Notes under the pieces: generated by a model
What the model was told of the DNA's origin: nothing
What the model saw: the letters and a program-made list of their open reading frames with translations, nothing else
Databases searched by the model: none
Origin: CAVSSX01 sp963730735
GTDB taxonomy: Bacteria > Actinomycetota > Acidimicrobiia > Acidimicrobiales > RAAP-2
NCBI GenBank assembly: GCA_963730735.1
Contig: CAVSSX010000007.1
Location: 992,001 to 1,056,000, forward strand
DNA: 64,000 nucleotides
Direction: 5' to 3'
Made by a program: the position numbers and the translations under genes
Shown: in pieces, positions 9,093-17,931 of the stretch
Position numbering within the stretch: position 1 is the stretch's first letter
How the letters are laid out: the number at the start of each line of letters is the position of its first letter

Positions 9093-10856
9093 CGGTCGAC
9101 CTCGTCGAGGTTCGCCGAGCACCAGTCGACGGCGGCCGCCACCGTCGGGAAGAAGTGCTCGTCGCCGATGCGGTCGGTCAGCCGGGTGGCGTCGAACTGC
9201 TGGCGCACCGGGGTCTTCAGGCGGGCCACCACCAGGGTGATCCCGGCCGCCTCGAGCTCGCCCAGGAGCTGCTCCAGCGACTCGACCCCGCTGGCGTCCA
9301 CCCCGATCAGGGCCTCGCCGTCGAAGACGACGAAGCGGGTGGCCGTCGGGGCACCGTCCACCGCCTCACGGAGCCGACCCTTCACATAGCGGCTGTTGGC
9401 GAAGATCAGCCGGTCGTCGAGTCGGTACACCACCACGCCGGCGACCACCCGGGCGCTCGGATGGACGGCGACGTCGGCCCACCGGTCGAGGCGGGCCACG
9501 TAGCCGAGCACGGCGTCGTGGGGCTTGGCCGAGCGCATGAGCACCTCGACGATGGACATGGCGACGGCGACGACGAGCGCCTGGAGGACCCCGAAGACGA
9601 CCACGCCCACCAAGGTGGCGGCGGCGATGACCACCTGGGACCGGCCGGCCCGGGCCAAGGCCTTCCACGCCGCCGGCTCGATCAAGCCGATGGCCGCGGC
9701 CACGATCACCGCCCCGAGGCACGCCTTGGGCAGCTTGGCCACCGGCGCGGTCAGGAAGAGCAGCACCAGGGCGGTGACCACGGCGGCGGCGATCCCGACG
9801 AACTGGGTCCGGCCGCCGATCTGCTCGTTCACGGCCGTCCGTGAGCCGCTGGCCCCCACCGGGAACCCCTGGGTGACCCCGGCGGCCACGTTGGCGGCGC
9901 CGATCGCCAGGAGTTCCTGGTTGGCGTCGACGTGCTGCCCGTTGCGCCCGGCGAACGAGCGGGCCGTCAGGATGGCATCGGCGTAGCCGACGGCGAAGAT
10001 GCCGATGGCCGAGGGGAGCAGGTCGAGCGAGGTGTGCAGCCCCACCGACGGCCACCTGAACGAGGGAAGGCCCGAGGGGATGTGACCCACGACGGCCACG
10101 CCGTGCTGGGCCAGTCCGAAGATGGCCGAGGTGGCGATGCCGAGCACCACCACCACCAGCGCACCGGGCAGCTTGGGCAACCAGCGACGCAGGGCCAGCA
10201 ACGCGGCCAGGGAGACGAACCCGACGGCCACCGTGAGCCCGTGGGTGCTCCCCAGTTCGCGGGCGAACTCCCGGAGTTGTGGGAGCGGGTCGGCGGCGTC
10301 GATCGACAACCCGAAGAGCTTGCCCAGCTGACCGCACACCAGGACGATGGCGATGCCGTGCAGGTACCCCACCAGCACGGCCCGGGAGAAGTAGTCGGCG
10401 ATCCACCCCAGCCGGATGATCCGGGCGACCACGGCCAGGAGGCCGACCATCACGGCCAGCATCCCGGCGATCAGGGCGTACGTCGTGGCGTCGCCCCCGG
10501 CCAGCGGGGCGACGGCGGCCACGACGAGCAGGGCGAGGGCGCCCTCGGGCCCCACGATCAGCTGGCGGGAGGAACCGAACAAGGCGTAGGCCACGGCCGG
10601 CAGCAGCAGCGCGTACAGGCCGGCCACCGGTGACAGGCCGGCCAGCTCGGCGTAGGCCATGGCCGACGGGGATGGCCAGGGCGGCCACGGTCACCCCGGC
10701 CACGAGGTCGGCTCGGGCGTACCGGGCGACGTAGCTGCGCAGATGGGTGGTGATCGGGAGCGTCCGGGCCACCAGGGGTTTGCGGGGGCGAGGCTGGAAG
10801 GGCGAGTCCTCGGCGGCGTAACGGTCGCCGGCCCCGGACCCGTCGGGCACGCTCAC
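9089..10856 (-). CDS. SulP-family anion transporter with STAS domain (one frameshift)
   Basis: SulP proteins carry sulfate, bicarbonate or other anions across the inner membrane. The protein would be about 589 aa if one extra base near 10661 is removed: ADLVAGVTVAALAIP runs in one frame and MAYAELAGLSPVAGLYA in the next, together forming the standard SulP signature. Ten or more hydrophobic helices follow. The PVGASGSRTAVNEQIGGRTQ segment is the conserved SulP loop. The last 130 residues form a STAS domain (RLDDRLIFANSRYVKGRL, then FDGEALIGVDASGVESLE). The gene overlaps the next one by 4 bp and follows the antiporter, so the three form an operon. Substrate is not determined; sulfate would fit the nearby sulfatases. 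Confidence 0.85.
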
Positions 10857-10889
10857 CGTGGTGCGTCCGACGCTCGGCGGGCCCGTCGG

Positions 10890-12184
10890 TCACCCGACAT
10901 CGACCGGACCCGCACCGGGTGCGAGACGGGTTCCGGTCGGCCGATCACCCGATGCGGCCGACACCCGGGCGCCGTAGCGGGCGGCCAGGGGAGAGGCCGA
11001 GAACCCGTGGGCGACCACGCTGAGGGTGACCGTGACGGTGACCACCGACAGGACCCGTCCGGCGTCGGGCTGGGCCAGGGAGTCGTAGGCGATGAGGCCG
11101 AAGACCACCGACGCCAGGCCGCGGGGACCGAACCAGCCGACGAAGGCCACGGTGGCCCGGTCGAGGCCGGACCCGAGGGTGGCGACGGCCACCGGGAGCA
11201 TGCGGGCCACGGTGAGGACCAGGACGGCGACGACGTAGTCCTGCCAGACGGCGTGTTGGAAGCCCGGCACCACCATCACCGCACCGAACATCAACCACAC
11301 CAGACAGCGACAGCAGCTCGCCGGCGTCCTCGGTGAAGGACATGGTCGACACGGCGTCACCTCCGACCAGGCACGCCGAACGCCATGCCGGCGACGAAGG
11401 CGGCCACGAAGCCGTTGCCGCTCGCTTCGATGGCGGCGGCGTAGGAGAAGAGGGCCAAGGCCAGCGCGGCCAGCGGGCGGAAGGCGGCGCCGCTCCATCC
11501 TCGCTGCGTAGCCCGGTGCAGGAGCCAGCCGCCCACGACGCCGACGCCGACGCCGACACCCGCACCGACCAGGAGCTGGCGGGCGGCGCCGAGGGCGGTG
11601 GTCTGGTGGGCCACCTCGGTGGCCACCGCCCCGGCCAGGAACAGGTTGACGAACGGGGTGGCGATGCCGTCGTTGAGGCCGCTCTCCACGTTCAGGAGCC
11701 GGCGGATGCGGGCCGGCACCCGGTGGTCCTCCATGATGGTGGCGCCCAGGGCGGCGTCCGTCGGGGCCACGATGGCGGCGATGGTGGCGGCCACCCACAG
11801 CCCGATGCCGGGGATGATGCCGAAGGCGAGCGCCGTCCCGACGCCGATGGTCAGGGGTAGGCCGATGGCCAGGAGTCGGAGGGGCAGGCCGACGTCCCGG
11901 CGGAGCGCCCGGACGTGCACCCGTGACGCGTCGGCGAACAGCACCACGGCCAGCGCCACCTCGGCCAACGACCGCAGCGTGGTCGAATGCGGATTGAGGT
12001 GGACGAGGTGGACGAGGTGGAAGGGACCGTGGGTGACGACCAGGCCCAGGGCCACGAAGGCCATGGGCGCGGTGATGTTGATCCGTTCCAGGCGAGTGGA
12101 GACCAGGACCCACACGATGAAGCAGCCGGCCACCACGGCGAGCGCCGCCGTGTTCAGCCCGTGATCCGAGGCCAACAGTTCCAT
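10890..12184 (-). CDS. Na+(K+)/H+ antiporter, CPA1/NhaP type (two frameshifts)
   Basis: About 431 residues if two extra bases are removed, at about 11371 and 11304. The first part (ATG 12184) carries membrane helices including LWVAATIAAIVAPTDAALG, the conserved antiporter core with the DA pair, and VESGLNDGIATPFVNLFLAG with the ND pair typical of NhaP. The chain passes to a second frame for about 22 residues (GGDAVSTMSFTEDAGELLSL) and to a third for the last 125 (VWLMFGAVMVVPG; FVGWFGPRGLASVVFGLIA). Such proteins exchange protons for sodium or potassium at the inner membrane. First gene of the antiporter-SulP-YbhN operon. Confidence 0.8.
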
Positions 12185-12240
12185 CAGTCGCTGCGTCCGC
12201 CGTCGTGCCGGCGCTGCCGCCGGTCACCAGCCACGTTGGC

Positions 12241-14592
12241 CTACTGCCGGGCCATCGACACCCGCCACCGCTCCTCGGGGGAGATCAGGTGGTCGGCGTC
12301 GTCCGTGCCCACGTCGATCTGTACCCAGTTGACGGTGCCGGGGAATTCGTGGTTCGTCCGGTCGTACTCGTCGCTGACCGTCGAGCCGCCGTCCGACCCG
12401 ACGTCCGTCGTCTCGTCGTAGGAGTAGACGAGCGGCGTCGAGCGGTCGAGATGCCCCTCGCCCACCCGCTCGCCGTCCACGTAGAGGGCCAGCTCGGCGC
12501 TGCCCCCGAGGCCACCGCCATAGGTGAACTCCGACCGGACCTGGTGGTGCCCCGGCGCCAGGGGCTCGGTGCCCCGCACGTACTCGCGGCTGAGGCCGAA
12601 GAGGTTGTAACAGTAGGTGGGGCGACCGTCGAGCAGATAGAGGCACCAGCCGCCGAAGGCCCCGCCCTGGGCCACCAGGACCCCGGTGACGTCGCCCTCG
12701 GGCACCACCACGTCGGCGGTGACACTGTGCGAGACGTTCTTGGTGTTGATGACCGAGCTCTCACTCAGTCGGCTCATGCCTCCGAACAGGAGTTGGCTGT
12801 TCCCGGTGATCAGCTCGGGCCGGCCGGCCAGCGAGGCCAGGAACCGCTCCACCCGCCGGTCGTCGAGCGGGAGCACGTTGTACTTGACCGCTTCGATGAG
12901 GAACAGTCGCTGCAGCTCGTGGAGTTTCTCGGGGTGCACGGCCGCCAGGTCGTGGGCCTGGCTCCAGTCGGTGGTGGTGTCGTAGAGCTCCCACGTGTCG
13001 TCGTCGAAGATCGGCATCTGGGCGGACAGCCAGGGGATGCTGTGGCGGGTGACGGCCGTCCACCCCTGGTGGTAGATGCCGCGGTTGCACACGATCTCGA
13101 AGTACTGGGTTTCGTGGCGGCCCGGGGCGTCGGGGGCGTCGAAGGTGTACTCCATGGCCACGCCGTGCAGCGGCATCTGCTGGATCCCGTGGACGAACAG
13201 CGGGGCCGGGATGCCGGCCGCCTGGAGGATGGTCGGGGCGATGTCGGTGACGTGGTGGAACTGCGAGCGGAGCTCGCCCCGGGCGGCGAAGCCGTTGGGC
13301 CAGTGGGTGATCATCCCGTTGCGGGTGCCGCCGAAGTGGCTGGCCACCTGCTTGGTCCACTGGTAGGGCGTGCAGGTGGCGTGGGCCCACCCGACGGCGT
13401 AGTGGTTGTTGGCGGTGGGGGAGCCGAACTCGTCGATGTGCTCCTCGAGGAACTCGACGGTCTCGAGGTCCATGGTTTGGTTGAACACCAGGAGCTCATT
13501 GAAGGTGCCGTTGGGCGTGCCCTCGGCGCTGGCCCCGTTGTCGCCGACCAGGTAGAGGACCAGCGTGTCGTCGAGGATCTCGAGCTCCTCGAGCGTGCTG
13601 ATCAGTCGTCCGATCTGGTCGTCGGTGTGCGACAGGTAGGCGGCGAACACCTCCATCTGACGGGCCAGTACCGGCTTGAGCCGGTCGGGGACGTCGGCCC
13701 AGGCGGGGATCTCGTCCGGGCGCTCGGTGAGCTCGGCGTCGGCCGGGATCACGCCCAACTCCTTCTGACGGGCGAAGGTGACCTCTCGCAGGGCGTCCCA
13801 CCCGTCGTCGAACTGCCCCCGGTACCGGTCGATCCACTCCTTGGGCACGTGGTGGGGCGCATGGGTCGCCCCCGGCGCGAAGTAGAGGAAGAACGGCTTG
13901 TCGGGGACCAGGGCCTTCTGCTGGCGCATCCAGGCGACGGCGTGGTCGGTGAGGTCCTCGGTGAGGTGGTAGCCCTCCTCGGGGGTGGTGGCCGGCTCCA
14001 CCGGTGTGGTGCCCTCGTAGAGACCCGGGTACCACTGGTTGGTGCCGCCGCCGATGAAGCCGTAGAAGTACTCGAACCCGCTGCCGGTCGGCCACTGGTC
14101 GAACGGACCGGTGGGGCTGGTCTCCCACATCGGCACTTCGTGGCACTTCCCGAGCTGGGCGGTGGAGTAGCCGTTCAACTTGAGCACCTCGGCGAGCGGC
14201 GCCGCCGCCTTGGGGCGGACCGAGCTGTAGCCCGGGGCCGAGGTGGCCAGGTCCGGCACCGCGCCCATGCCGACGCTGTGGTGGTTGCGCCCGGTCAACA
14301 GGGCCTGTCGGGTCGGTGCGCAGAGCGCCGTCGTGTGGAACCGGTTGAACTTCAGGCCCTGGGCGGCGAGCCGCTCGGCCACCGGCGTGGCGCAGGGCCC
14401 GCCGAAGGCGCTGGAGGCCCCGAAGCCGACGTCGTCGAGCAGGACGAGCACGATGTTGGGTGCACCGGCCGGCGGGCGGAGCGGCTCGATGGCCGGGAAC
14501 GTCGTCTCGGGGTCCTTGGCGTCGTAGGTGGTCAGGCCTACGTGCTGCGCGTCGGGGATGGGTAGGTGCGTCCGGGGTGGATCGAAGGACAT
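12241..14592 (-). CDS. Arylsulfatase-family sulfatase 1 (Cys type)
   Basis: This 783-aa protein hydrolyses sulfate esters by family assignment. The N-terminal alkaline-phosphatase-like domain has the metal-binding IVLVLLDDVGFG near residues 48-58. The signature CAPTRQALLTG has Cys91 as the residue converted to formylglycine. A conserved GDNGASAEG follows later in the domain. ATG 14592 is chosen because GGGAGA precedes it. No signal peptide is visible, so a cytoplasmic location is likeliest. The C-terminal 200 residues form a beta-rich domain similar to that of sulfatase 2. It is divergent from the TetR gene and next to a maturase of the type that makes formylglycine. The substrate cannot be read from sequence. 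Confidence 0.9.
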   Translation of the reverse strand: MSFDPPRTHLPIPDAQHVGLTTYDAKDPETTFPAIEPLRPPAGAPNIVLVLLDDVGFGASSAFGGPCATPVAERLAAQGLKFNRFHTTALCAPTRQALLTGRNHHSVGMGAVPDLATSAPGYSSVRPKAAAPLAEVLKLNGYSTAQLGKCHEVPMWETSPTGPFDQWPTGSGFEYFYGFIGGGTNQWYPGLYEGTTPVEPATTPEEGYHLTEDLTDHAVAWMRQQKALVPDKPFFLYFAPGATHAPHHVPKEWIDRYRGQFDDGWDALREVTFARQKELGVIPADAELTERPDEIPAWADVPDRLKPVLARQMEVFAAYLSHTDDQIGRLISTLEELEILDDTLVLYLVGDNGASAEGTPNGTFNELLVFNQTMDLETVEFLEEHIDEFGSPTANNHYAVGWAHATCTPYQWTKQVASHFGGTRNGMITHWPNGFAARGELRSQFHHVTDIAPTILQAAGIPAPLFVHGIQQMPLHGVAMEYTFDAPDAPGRHETQYFEIVCNRGIYHQGWTAVTRHSIPWLSAQMPIFDDDTWELYDTTTDWSQAHDLAAVHPEKLHELQRLFLIEAVKYNVLPLDDRRVERFLASLAGRPELITGNSQLLFGGMSRLSESSVINTKNVSHSVTADVVVPEGDVTGVLVAQGGAFGGWCLYLLDGRPTYCYNLFGLSREYVRGTEPLAPGHHQVRSEFTYGGGLGGSAELALYVDGERVGEGHLDRSTPLVYSYDETTDVGSDGGSTVSDEYDRTNHEFPGTVNWVQIDVGTDDADHLISPEERWRVSMARQ

Positions 14593-14735
14593 GGTGTGGC
14601 TCTCCCTGGCTGGCGCAGGCCGGGCCCGCACCGGTAACGACCGCCCTCGGCGGACGATCCGGCCGATGCCAGATCCTGTGGTTGCCGGCCCGTCAGCCAT
14701 CCATCCTCAGTGGAGTCCCCGCCTCAGTGTCCGGA

Positions 14736-14771
14736 GTTGATCAGCTCAACAAGAAACTGTCAAGTACTTGA
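14736..14771. promoter_or_regulatory. TetR operator candidate between sulfatase 1 and the TetR gene
   Basis: TCAAGTACTTGA at 14760-14771 is a perfect 12-base palindrome, and GTTGA...TCAAC (14736-14750) is a second dyad 10 bases away. Both lie in the AT-rich part of the 200-base divergent region, close to the GTG of the TetR gene at 14793. This is the expected place for autoregulation and for repression of sulfatase 1. Confidence 0.5.
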
Positions 14772-14792
14772 TCGACTGATTAGTCTGGGTTC

Positions 14793-15449
14793 GTGCCTCC
14801 CAACTCCGCCCTCCCTCGAGGTAGCCGCCCCTCGGGCGATGCCACCCGCAGCCGGATCGTCGACGCGGCCAAGGACCAGTTCTCGGTGCACGGCTACGAG
14901 GGCACCTCCACCCGGGCCATCGCCACCGAGGCCGGGGTCGGCCAGCCACTCCTGAACTACCACTTCCAGAACAAGGACGGCGTCTGGCGGGCCGCCATGG
15001 ACTCGCTGTTCGAGGAGATCGAGCGTTTCATCACCGACCGGGTCCACGGCCTGCGGGGCGTCGACGACGAGACGGTCCTGAAGCTGATCGTCCAGGACTT
15101 CATCGTGTTCTCGGCCCTGCACCCGCAGCTCCACCGGATCATGATCCAGGAGAACGCCATCGACGGGGAGCGGGCGGCCTGGCTCGACTCGGTCCACGTC
15201 CGGCCGATCTACGAGCTGGTCGCCGGTTACATCGAGCGACTCATCGACCGGGGGGTGCTGGCCGACATCCCGGCGCTGCACTTCTTCTACATCATCGTCG
15301 GCGCCGGCCCGACGCTCTTCGCCCTGGCCCCGGAGTGCCGTCGTTTCACCGGCGTCGATCCCATGAGCGACTCGACGATCCGGGCCCACGCCGACGCCGT
15401 CGTCGACCTGCTCTTCGCCGCACCCGGCCCGGGGGCGGCGACGAACTAG
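14793..15449 (+). CDS. TetR/AcrR-family transcriptional regulator
   Basis: This 218-aa protein is a one-component repressor by family. The N-terminal helix-turn-helix covers about residues 18-65, with TRSRIVDAAKDQFSVHGYEG, then STRAIATEAGVGQPLLNYHF and the usual closing NKDGVWRAAM. The remaining 150 residues are helical and would form the ligand pocket and dimer face, including a hydrophobic IPALHFFYIIVGAG stretch. The gene is divergent from sulfatase 1 and converges on the maturase, so it likely senses a sulfated compound or its product. The start is a GTG with no strong ribosome site, so translation may be nearly leaderless. Confidence 0.9.
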   Translation: MPPNSALPRGSRPSGDATRSRIVDAAKDQFSVHGYEGTSTRAIATEAGVGQPLLNYHFQNKDGVWRAAMDSLFEEIERFITDRVHGLRGVDDETVLKLIVQDFIVFSALHPQLHRIMIQENAIDGERAAWLDSVHVRPIYELVAGYIERLIDRGVLADIPALHFFYIIVGAGPTLFALAPECRRFTGVDPMSDSTIRAHADAVVDLLFAAPGPGAATN

Positions 15450-15462
15450 CGCTCGGCGGTCC

Positions 15463-16794
15463 TCACGGGGCCGGCGGCCGTTGGTGGCAGTGCTTGGCCT
15501 TCTGACCGCTCCCGCACGGGCACGGGCCGTTCCGGGGGGCGGCCGACAGGGTGGTCATGATCTCGTCGGCGAAGCGGCCGCTCGAAAGCAGTGACGCCAT
15601 GAGGCGCATCGGCCCGTCGATGTGGGTGAAGAAGGACAGGTAGCCGGCGCACAGGTAGTTGAGGCCCGGCTCACCGGCGGGGGTCAGGGTGAACCGGTTC
15701 TTCGGGCACTCGCCCTGGCAGGCGAACTTCACACTGCACGTCCGGCAGTACTCGGGCAGGGTGTCCCGTTTGGCCGCCCCGAAGGCCCGCTGCTGGGCGG
15801 AGCCGAGCAGCTCGACCAGGTGGGTGTCGTGGATGTTGCCCAGGAGGTGCTCGGGTTCGACGAAGTGGTCGCAGGAGTAGAGGTCCCCGTTGTGCTCGAG
15901 CGCCACGGCGTCCCCGCAGGTCTCGCTGAAGATGCAGAGCGACGGTGGCACGCCGACCCAAGAGGCGAGGGCGGCGTCGAAGTGCGACACGAAGACCCGG
16001 CCGACGTCCCGCACGACCCACTCGTCGAAGATCGCCGAGAGGAACCGGCCCCACGCCCGGGGGTCGACCGACCGGGTCGTCACTCCCCGAACGCCGTCCG
16101 CGGTGGGTACCCCTTCGGTCTCCACGATGGGGATCAGTTGGATGTGCTGCACGCCGAGGTCGTCTCGCAGGTAGCGGTAGACCTCGAGCGGGCGATCCTG
16201 GTTGGCGGCGTTCACCGTGCAGAGCACGTTGACGTCGACCTCGTGCCGGCGCAGCCGTTCGAACCCCTCGACGACACGGTCGAAGGTGGGCCGGCCCCGC
16301 TTGTCGACCCGGTAGGTGTCGTGGAGTGGTGCCGGGCCGTCGATGCTGATGCCCACCAGGAACCGGTGCTCGGCCAGGAACGTGCACCACTCGTCGGTGA
16401 GGAGCGTGCCGTTGGTCTGGATGGTGTGCAGGACCTGCTGGCCCGGGCGTCGGAACCGCTCGACCAGCGCCATGGCCCGCCGGAAGAACTCGACCCCCAT
16501 GAGGGTCGGCTCGCCGCCCTGCCAGGCGATCGTCACCTCGGGGCCGGCCTGGGACTCGAGCAGCTGTCGGAGGTACTGCTCGAGGGTGTCGTCACGCATC
16601 CGGAACCGGTCGTTCGGGTAGAGGGCCTCCTTCTCGAGGAAGTAGCAGTACTGACAGTCGAGGTTGCAGATCGGCCCCGACGGTTTGGCCAGGACGTGGA
16701 ACCCCTGGGGCGCCGTCGGCGGGCGGGTGCCGGGGAGCGGTGGGCCCGAGTTGGCCTCTGGCGGTGTCGACCGGAAGGTGACCGGGACGCTCAT
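15463..16794 (-). CDS. Radical-SAM anaerobic-type sulfatase maturase (anSME) with SEC-C tail
   Basis: This 443-aa enzyme would oxidise the active-site Cys of sulfatases to formylglycine using S-adenosylmethionine and iron-sulfur clusters. The radical-SAM triad is C43-x3-C47-x2-C50 in CNLDCQYCYF. TIAWQGGEPTLMGVEFF is the family GGEP region. The SPASM domain carries further cysteines (CSETCGD, YSCDHFVEPEHLLGN, YCRTCSVKFACQGECPK). The extra C-terminal element is NGPCPCGSGQKAKHCH, a SEC-C zinc motif, which is uncommon on anSME enzymes. It overlaps the HAD gene by 4 bp. Both neighbouring sulfatases are of Cys type, matching this maturase. Confidence 0.92.
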   Translation of the reverse strand: MSVPVTFRSTPPEANSGPPLPGTRPPTAPQGFHVLAKPSGPICNLDCQYCYFLEKEALYPNDRFRMRDDTLEQYLRQLLESQAGPEVTIAWQGGEPTLMGVEFFRRAMALVERFRRPGQQVLHTIQTNGTLLTDEWCTFLAEHRFLVGISIDGPAPLHDTYRVDKRGRPTFDRVVEGFERLRRHEVDVNVLCTVNAANQDRPLEVYRYLRDDLGVQHIQLIPIVETEGVPTADGVRGVTTRSVDPRAWGRFLSAIFDEWVVRDVGRVFVSHFDAALASWVGVPPSLCIFSETCGDAVALEHNGDLYSCDHFVEPEHLLGNIHDTHLVELLGSAQQRAFGAAKRDTLPEYCRTCSVKFACQGECPKNRFTLTPAGEPGLNYLCAGYLSFFTHIDGPMRLMASLLSSGRFADEIMTTLSAAPRNGPCPCGSGQKAKHCHQRPPAP

Positions 16795-17755
16795 ACCGAC
16801 GTCGGGCCCCGCCCGGCCTCGGTGCTCGGGAACACGGTGGCCCAGTCGGATTGCACACTGACCACCGTCCAGTCCTGGTTACCGGCCCGTTCCAGGGCGT
16901 CCTCGGAGCCGGCGACGTAGTCGAACTCCCGCTCGGGGTCGTCGTGCAGGACCAACAGCCGGAGGGCCGGGCGCTCCGGCGTCCGGGCGAACCGGAGCAT
17001 GGGGATGTCGCCGTTGGAGTTGCCCCCGGCAACGAGCGGGCGCCGCCCGATCCGGCTCCAGATGCGCACCGGCTTCTCCGGGCCGTCGTCGAAGAACTCG
17101 ATCTTCGACTTGTACAGGAGGTGGGTGTCGTCGGTGTCGGCCCGGAAGTCGAGACCGAGGGCGCTGCCGATCACCCGCTCGGGCGGGATGCCGTAGAGCT
17201 GTTCGGCGAACGGCCGCATGAAGTCCCGGTCGCCCCCCGAGGCGATGTAGGTGGTGAAGCCGTTGGCCTCGAGGTAGCGCAGCAGCTCGACCATCGGGAC
17301 GAAGGCGCAGGAGAGGTACGGACGCTGCAGCTGCGGGTGGTCGGCCGTGTCGAGCCAGTCGAGGACCCGGTGGCTGAACTCCTCCACGCCCAGGCCGTCG
17401 AAGGCGCTCTCGACGGCGCCCATCAGCAGCCCGAGGTCGGCGTCGTCGCCGTGGTAGTGCTTGACCATCGCCTCGGCCAGCCAGTGGTAGTCGCCGGTGG
17501 ACGCCGCCTGGAAGGGCTGACGTCCGGCGAGCGACGGGTCGGCGGCGGCCATCTCGGCCATGCGGTGCAGGGTGAAGTCGAGTTGGATCGGGATCGGCTT
17601 CTCGGGCCAGAGCGTCCCGTCGTTGTCGAACACGGCCACCCGGTCGGCCACCGGCACCTGCCCGGGTCCGTCGGCGGTCGCCTGGGCCACGAAGTCGACG
17701 ATCCGCTGGCGGGTGGCGGTGTCCCGCCAGGACTCCAGAGCGCTTCAGCGGCCAT
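16791..17755 (-). CDS. HAD-superfamily phosphatase (SerB-like), 5' frameshift
   Basis: A cytoplasmic HAD hydrolase of about 320 aa. The core has motif I VAVFDNDGTLWPEKP, with the nucleophile Asp and the DxDGT pattern written as DNDGT, motif II YIASGGDRDFM, and motif III/IV GGNSNGDIPML. The likely start is ATG 17755 after GAGGAGGGG. From there MAAEAL reads in one frame, whereas the conserved continuation SWRDTATRQRIVDFVAQAT is in another, so the sequence needs one base added or two removed near 17725-17745. The gene overlaps the maturase start by 4 bp (ATGA). The substrate is unknown; some relatives are annotated as phosphoserine-phosphatase-like. Confidence 0.8.
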
Positions 17756-17931
17756 CGGTTGCCCCTCCTCGGCCGACCCCCGTCCGGGCCGGTCCTCCCC
17801 GAGTATGCCCGGCCGCCGAAGTGTGACGGTCACGTGACCAATTACCCAGTTCAGCGGCCCTGTCGGCGCCGGCGGCAGGAGGGGGTGCGCCGGTGTAGGT
17901 TCAGCCGGTAGGCACGAACTCGGGAGGCATC

